From Nocardioides thalensis (GTDB taxonomy: Bacteria; Actinomycetota; Actinomycetes; Propionibacteriales; Nocardioidaceae), in assembly GCF_013410655.1 (NCBI RefSeq), contig NZ_JACCFP010000001.1:4177501-4241500 (forward strand): a DNA stretch of 64,000 bases, in the 5' to 3' direction. The notes beneath the pieces are model-generated. The model made no database searches. It was not told where the DNA came from and worked only from the letters and a program-made list of their open reading frames with translations. The translations under genes and the position numbers were made by a program. Shown here piece by piece: positions 59,767-64,000 of the stretch (position 1 is its first letter; each line of letters starts with the position of its first letter).

Positions 59767-60963
59767 ATGGGTGCGACCAGTGAGGTGGGACGACTCCGGA
59801 CCGTCATGCTGCACCGGCCCGGGCCGGAGCTCCAGCGGCTGACGCCCCGCAACAACGACCGGCTGCTCTTCGACGGCATCCCGTGGGTCGCTCGGGCGCA
59901 GGAGGAGCACGACGCGTTCGCGGAGGCGCTGCGCGACCGTGACGTCGAGGTGCTCTACCTGACCGAGCTGCTCACCGAGGCGCTGGCCGCGCCCGAGGCC
60001 CGGGAGACGGCGATCGACACCGCGCTGTCCGACCTCGACCTCGACGAGTCGCTGCGGTCGTTCCTGCGTGGCCACCTCCACGACGCCACCCCGGAGGAGC
60101 TGACCACGCACCTGACGGCGGGCATCCGCAACGACGAGGTGCGCAGGTTCACCGGCAGCCTGGTGACCACCCTGCTCCCGGACGACGCGTTCCTCGTCGA
60201 CCCGCTCCCCAACCTGCTCTTCACCCGCGACTCCTCTGTCTGGGTCGGCGACCGGGTCGCGATCACGTCGCTGGCGATGCCGGCCCGCAAGCGCGAGACG
60301 CAGCTGACGGAGCTGATCTACAGCCACCACCCGCGGTTCGCCGACCAGCAGCGGATCCACGGCCACCACTTCGAGTACGTCGAGGGCGGCGACGTGCTGC
60401 TGCTCGCGCCCGGAGTCGTGGCGGTCGGTGTCGGCGAGCGCACGACGCCGGCGGGAGCCGACCGGTTCGCGCGCCACCTCTTCGCCAGCGGACTGGCGAG
60501 CACCGTGCTCGTCGTACCCATCGCCCAGGAGCGGGCGACCATGCACCTCGACACGGTCTGCACGATGGTCGACGTCGACAAGGTCGTCATGTATCCCAAC
60601 GTCGCCCACACGCTCGCCGCGTACGCCGTGACGCCCGGCGATCCCGGCAGCGGGGAGCTGGTCGTCGCTCCGCCGGAGCCGTTCCTCGTCGCCGCCGCCA
60701 AGGCGATGCAGATCGACACCCTCCACCAGATCGACACCGGCCTCGACCCGGTCACCGCCGAGCGCGAGCAGTGGGACGACGGCAACAACACGCTCGCGCT
60801 CGCGCCCCGCCTCGCGGTGGCCTACGAGCGCAACGACGGCACCAACGCCCGGCTGGAGGAGGCCGGCATCGAGGTGGTCCGGATCGCCGGGTCCGAGCTC
60901 GGCTCCGGGCGCGGCGGCCCGCGTTGCATGAGCTGTCCCATCGCGCGTGACCCACTGCCCTAG
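59767..60963 (+). CDS. arcA: Arginine deiminase
   Basis: Predicted 398-aa enzyme hydrolysing arginine to citrulline and ammonia. The nucleophile Cys is in GGPRCMSCP at the C-terminus; His is in [10 protein letters not shown], Asp/Glu in [10 protein letters not shown] and [10 protein letters not shown]. No arcB, arcC or arginine/ornithine antiporter is adjacent, so the full ATP-generating pathway would need genes elsewhere. TACGCT lies 7 nt before the ATG. Confidence 0.95.
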   Translation: MGATSEVGRLRTVMLHRPGPELQRLTPRNNDRLLFDGIPWVARAQEEHDAFAEALRDRDVEVLYLTELLTEALAAPEARETAIDTALSDLDLDESLRSFLRGHLHDATPEELTTHLTAGIRNDEVRRFTGSLVTTLLPDDAFLVDPLPNLLFTRDSSVWVGDRVAITSLAMPARKRETQLTELIYSHHPRFADQQRIHGHHFEYVEGGDVLLLAPGVVAVGVGERTTPAGADRFARHLFASGLASTVLVVPIAQERATMHLDTVCTMVDVDKVVMYPNVAHTLAAYAVTPGDPGSGELVVAPPEPFLVAAAKAMQIDTLHQIDTGLDPVTAEREQWDDGNNTLALAPRLAVAYERNDGTNARLEEAGIEVVRIAGSELGSGRGGPRCMSCPIARDPLP

Positions 60964-61037
60964 AACACGTTGTCTCGATAGGGTCGGCCCCAACGCGACT
61001 GCCGCGTGACATGGGGAGACCGGCGAAAGGGTCTGCG

Positions 61038-61409
61038 ATGGCGACGTTCTTCGAGAAGTTCACGCCCCAAGAGGTGGCGAAGATCAGCGGCGTGGGGCGC
61101 CGGGTCAAGCTGCCCGAGGGCTGGTCCCCGATCTGGGAGGACACCCCGGCCGACAAGGCCTACATCATCCTCAACGGCAAGGTCTCGATCCGTCACGACG
61201 GCGCCGAGATCGCCCAGCTGGGCGCCGGCGACATCGTCGGCGAGGCGGCGATCATGGGAGGCACGCTGCGCACCGCGTCGGTCGTCGCGCTCACCCCGCT
61301 CGACACGATCCACCTGACCGACGAGACGCTGCGCGAGCTCGACGCCGAGATGCCGTCGTTCCACGAGGCGCTGGTCGAGGTCGCACAGTCCCGCATGCCG
61401 CAGGACTGA
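61038..61409 (+). CDS. Stand-alone cyclic-nucleotide-binding domain protein
   Basis: Predicted 123-aa protein containing only a cNMP-binding beta-barrel (about 12-100). The phosphate-binding cassette is VGEAAIMGGTLRTASVVAL, keeping the Glu and Arg that contact the ribose and phosphate. There is no HTH or catalytic domain. ATG with GAAAGGG about 6 nt upstream. It precedes the cyclase gene by 9 bp and is probably co-transcribed with it. Confidence 0.88.
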   Translation: MATFFEKFTPQEVAKISGVGRRVKLPEGWSPIWEDTPADKAYIILNGKVSIRHDGAEIAQLGAGDIVGEAAIMGGTLRTASVVALTPLDTIHLTDETLRELDAEMPSFHEALVEVAQSRMPQD

Positions 61410-61418
61410 CCCCCGCAG

Positions 61419-62456
61419 GTGACGTCGGACGAGACGCCCCCGGGGTCGCTCGACGCCCTCGAGGCGAAGCTGCTCGGCGCCGCGCCGGCGCTCACCCGCG
61501 TCGAGGTCGCGGAGCGCGCGGGCGTCTCGCTCGACGAGGCGATCCACCTGTGGCACCTGCTCGGGTTCGCCCAGGTCGGCGACGACGTCCCGGCGTTCAC
61601 CGACGCTGACGTCGCCGCCCTCGAGCACACCAAGGCGCTGATGGACCTCGGCATCCTCGACGAGGAGCGCCGCGACGGGCTGATCCGCACCTGGGGGCGC
61701 AGCTTCGCCCGGCTCGCCGAGTGGCAGGTCGCGCTGCTCACCGACGTCGCCGCCGAGCTCGGGGTGTCCGCGACCGAGGGCGGCGTCACCCTCGCCGACG
61801 AGGTGCTGCCGCGCGTGCAGGACCTCCAGTCCTACGCCTGGCGCCGCCACCTCTTCAGCGCGTGGTCCCGGGTGGTCGTCGACCACGCCGGTGCGTCGTC
61901 CACGCGCGCGGTCTGCTTCGTCGACATCGTCGGCTACACCTCGCGGTCGAAGACGATGTCCGACCGCGACCTGGTGACGTGGCTCGAGCAGTTCGAGGCC
62001 ACCTGCCTCGACATCGTGCTCGAGCACGGCGGCACGATCATCAAGAACATCGGCGACGAGCTGCTCATCGTCGTCGACTCCGCCGCCGGCGCCGCGGCCA
62101 TCGCGCAGGAGCTGACCCTGCGCGGCGACGACCCGGACGACCCGTTCCCCGAGGTCCGGGCGGGCGTGGCGTACGGCGACGTCGTGCTCCGCCTCGGCGA
62201 CGTCTACGGCCCCACGGTCAACATCGCAGCGCGACTCACGTCGGTCGCGCGGCCGGGCACGGTCCTCGTCGACGAGGGCATGTACGGCGCCCTGACGGGC
62301 CGCGACGTGGGTGGCGACGACGAGCACGACCACGGGGACCGCGACGACCACGACGAGCACCACGAGGGCGGGGCGCCGTACCGCTTCCGCCGCCTGCGGC
62401 GGCTGTCGGTCAAGGGCTACCCGCGGCTGCGGGCGTGGAGCCTGCGCCCGGCGTGA
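61419..62456 (+). CDS. Class III adenylate/guanylate cyclase with His/Asp-rich insertion
   Basis: Predicted 345-aa soluble cyclase. Residues 1-155 are an N-terminal domain that begins with a MerR-like helical segment. The catalytic domain covers 160-342: metal Asp169 in CFVDIVGYT, Lys209 and Asp213 in IIKNIGDE, transition-state Asn268 and Arg272 in GPTVNIAARL. A stretch of about 20 residues at 298-318 is almost only His, Asp, Glu and Gly, a probable metal-binding loop. GTG start. The adjacent cNMP-binding protein suggests a local signalling pair. Confidence 0.9.
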   Translation: MTSDETPPGSLDALEAKLLGAAPALTRVEVAERAGVSLDEAIHLWHLLGFAQVGDDVPAFTDADVAALEHTKALMDLGILDEERRDGLIRTWGRSFARLAEWQVALLTDVAAELGVSATEGGVTLADEVLPRVQDLQSYAWRRHLFSAWSRVVVDHAGASSTRAVCFVDIVGYTSRSKTMSDRDLVTWLEQFEATCLDIVLEHGGTIIKNIGDELLIVVDSAAGAAAIAQELTLRGDDPDDPFPEVRAGVAYGDVVLRLGDVYGPTVNIAARLTSVARPGTVLVDEGMYGALTGRDVGGDDEHDHGDRDDHDEHHEGGAPYRFRRLRRLSVKGYPRLRAWSLRPA

Positions 62457-62471
62457 ACCTGCCGGCCTCCG

Positions 62472-63407
62472 TCAGCGGATGGTCACCTGGCGGTTGGCGA
62501 GGCCCGACCGGGCGGAGCGCTCCTCCGGCGTGAGCTCGGACTCGTCCGCGAGGGCCTCATCGAGGGCCGCCTTGAACGTCGAGGCGGCCTCCTCGAGGGG
62601 CTCGGGCCCGGTGCCGACCGGCAGGTCCCAGACCGGTGCGAGCAGGCCGTGGGCGCGGAACATCCCGACCAGCCGCGCCTCCGGGACGATCACGTCCTTG
62701 CCGGCGACGTGCAGCCGGGCGAGTGCCGTCAGCAGCTGGTCCTCGGGCGCGGGCATCACCCAGCGCAGGTGCTCCTTGGCGCCCATCCGGGTCCAGTACG
62801 CCGCCTCGACCTCCGTGAGGCGCGCGGTCGGCGCGGCGGCGCCCTCCGCCTGCTCGAGCGCGGCCTTGAGCTCGTCGGACTCCTCCATGTCGGAGACCCA
62901 GTAGTCGAAGCCGTCGTGGACGGTGATCGCGAGGGGCTCGTCGGCGAGCAGGTCCTGCAGCCGCGGTCCGGCGCCCGGGTCGTCGGTGATGCCGACGGCG
63001 CCGGCGCCCGGCTCCGCCGCGAGCGCCTCGAGCAGCACCGCGGCCAGGTCGCGGGAGACGTCACCGAAGCCGTGCTGCACCTGGAGGCCGAGCCAGACCT
63101 CCCCGCTGTCGCGGACCATCGCGGGAGCCGCGCCAGGGAGCAGCGTGTTGAGGCGCACGGCGCGGTCGGCGTACTCACCCTGGAGCGGGAGTGGCGCGGT
63201 CGCCGCGGGCACCAGCTCGCGGAGCGCGACGATGTCGCACTCGGACGCGAGTCCCTCGAACGGCCGCTTGACGAACACCTGGCCGCCGCCCGGCGCGCCG
63301 TGGCACGCCTTGTAGCGCTTGCCCGAGCCGCAGGGGCAGGGCTGGCGCGGGCCGACCTCGCCCGGGGCGGTCTCGGTGCGGGTCTTGGTGCGGGACTTCT
63401 TCGCCAT
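62472..63407 (-). CDS. DUF5926 protein with N-terminal SEC-C zinc motif
   Basis: Predicted 311-aa protein. After a basic start (MAKKSRTKTRTET) comes the SEC-C motif CPCGSGKRYKACHG, which binds zinc. The remaining 260 residues match the actinobacterial DUF5926 family, function unknown; SEC-C motifs often mediate ribosome or SecB-like contacts. TAGGTT lies 7 nt upstream of the ATG, so it may be leaderless. It starts 10 bp after the GDPD gene. Confidence 0.85.
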   Translation of the reverse strand: MAKKSRTKTRTETAPGEVGPRQPCPCGSGKRYKACHGAPGGGQVFVKRPFEGLASECDIVALRELVPAATAPLPLQGEYADRAVRLNTLLPGAAPAMVRDSGEVWLGLQVQHGFGDVSRDLAAVLLEALAAEPGAGAVGITDDPGAGPRLQDLLADEPLAITVHDGFDYWVSDMEESDELKAALEQAEGAAAPTARLTEVEAAYWTRMGAKEHLRWVMPAPEDQLLTALARLHVAGKDVIVPEARLVGMFRAHGLLAPVWDLPVGTGPEPLEEAASTFKAALDEALADESELTPEERSARSGLANRQVTIR

Positions 63408-63417
63408 GCCCGGAAAC

Positions 63418-64000
63418 CTACTTGGCGTCCCGGTCGCGGCGGTCGAGCAGGTCGACGATGTGGTCGGGACGGTCGGTGATGACCGCCTTGACGCCGAGGT
63501 CGATGCAGCGCTGGAGGTCCTCGTCGTTGTTGACCGTCCACACGTGGATGTCGCGGCCGCTGCGGCTGATGCTGCCCGCGATGCTGGGCTGCTCGCGGAG
63601 CAGCTTGATGCCCGGGCCGACGATCCAGTCGCGACCGATGACCCGCCGCAGCATCGGCCAGGTGGAGCCACGGTCGAGCAGCTGCACGAGCTGCACCTCG
63701 GGGGCGAGCCGGTCGACCCGCTGGAGAGCGGTGAATGAGAAGCTCATGATCCGCACCGGCGAGCCGGCCGTGTCCCAGCCGAACTCGCGCAGCATCTCCA
63801 CCAGCCGCTTCTCCACGAGGCCGCCGTAGCGCGTCGGGTGCTTGGTCTCGATCGCGACCTCGACCCGGCGGTCGTAGTCGGCGACCGTCTCGAGCAGCTT
63901 ACGCAGCGTGAGGACGCCGTCGCTCTCCTCGTCGCGGTCGGGTGCCTCGTCGTCGAGGTCGGCCCAGGGGTTCTTCCACGTCGCGAAGTCGAGCTCGGCC
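63418..64000 (-). CDS. Glycerophosphodiester phosphodiesterase (partial)
   Basis: C-terminal part only (about 194 residues); the N-terminus lies beyond the right edge. It reads without a stop to base 64000. VEVAIETKHPTRYGGLVEKR is the metal-binding strand-3 region with the catalytic Glu, and VWTVNNDEDLQRC ... AVITDRPDHI is the family end. It hydrolyses glycerophosphodiesters to glycerol-3-phosphate. Confidence 0.9.
   Translation of the reverse strand, partial: AELDFATWKNPWADLDDEAPDRDEESDGVLTLRKLLETVADYDRRVEVAIETKHPTRYGGLVEKRLVEMLREFGWDTAGSPVRIMSFSFTALQRVDRLAPEVQLVQLLDRGSTWPMLRRVIGRDWIVGPGIKLLREQPSIAGSISRSGRDIHVWTVNNDEDLQRCIDLGVKAVITDRPDHIVDLLDRRDRDAK

Noticed and set aside
1-64000. Prophage, integrative element or biosynthetic gene cluster
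   Set aside because: No integrase, transposase, phage structural, NRPS/PKS or RiPP-maturation gene was seen; the tRNA genes show no attached direct-repeat att pair.

Overview
The window is 64 kb of high-GC DNA, roughly 70% G+C by eye. It has strong GC3 bias, many GTG (and one likely TTG) starts and many 4-bp stop/start overlaps. It also carries a bacterial proteasome activator, a CGNR/ABATE regulator and several genes that appear to be leaderless. This points to an actinobacterium; the gene families and a dispersed repeat resembling 'TGGTCGAGGAG...TCTCGAAACC' suggest Nocardioidaceae (Nocardioides-like). That placement is inference. There is no rRNA, integrase, transposase or CRISPR array.

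Left part (0.1-15 kb). A VOC protein and an NCS1 nucleobase-type permease lie next to a four-gene operon (DUF1989, amidase, old-yellow-enzyme reductase, CE4-type hydrolase), with a divergent PucR regulator. The operon and permease promoters share a 20-bp operator-like motif. I propose that this set takes up and degrades a cyclic imide or related N-heterocycle. Next come fhs-fchA (C1-folate), an SDR, an ESX/WXG-like protein of unknown function, a CGNR regulator coupled to azlCD, and a LysE exporter.

Middle (15-36 kb). This is a dense catabolic island. It encodes a glutamine-synthetase-like ligase, SurE, acyl-CoA dehydrogenase, PuuD-like hydrolase, aldehyde dehydrogenase, a private 2-oxoacid dehydrogenase complex (fused E1, E2, E3), a double-Lrp regulator, an imine-reductase-like protein, a flavin amine oxidase, an epoxide hydrolase, a choline-kinase-like phosphotransferase, an APC permease, a second FAD amine/amino-acid oxidase and a cupin. 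Together they look like an amine-degradation programme that uses gamma-glutamylation and direct oxidation. Several upstream regions share the motif CAAGYRWTTYG.

36-40 kb. A secreted GH32 levanase/inulinase has a coiled coil inserted in its beta-sandwich domain and LacI- and CRP-like sites upstream. An ECF sigma factor is followed by its probable membrane partner.

Right part (40-64 kb). This is mostly housekeeping: three tRNAs, a tiny secreted peptide, a stand-alone biotinyl domain, nitrilase, mobA with DUF6457, a quinone oxidoreductase, the proteasome activator Bpa, HAD, serS, an aldo-keto reductase and a PAP2-lipid kinase fusion. A siderophore ABC importer lies behind an IdeR/DtxR-like box. 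Then come pheA, a one-domain voltage-gated channel with an unusual selectivity filter, arginine deiminase, a cNMP-binding protein next to a class III cyclase, a SEC-C protein and a truncated GDPD at the edge. Many genes here show TANNNT 5-7 nt before the start codon, which suggests leaderless transcripts.
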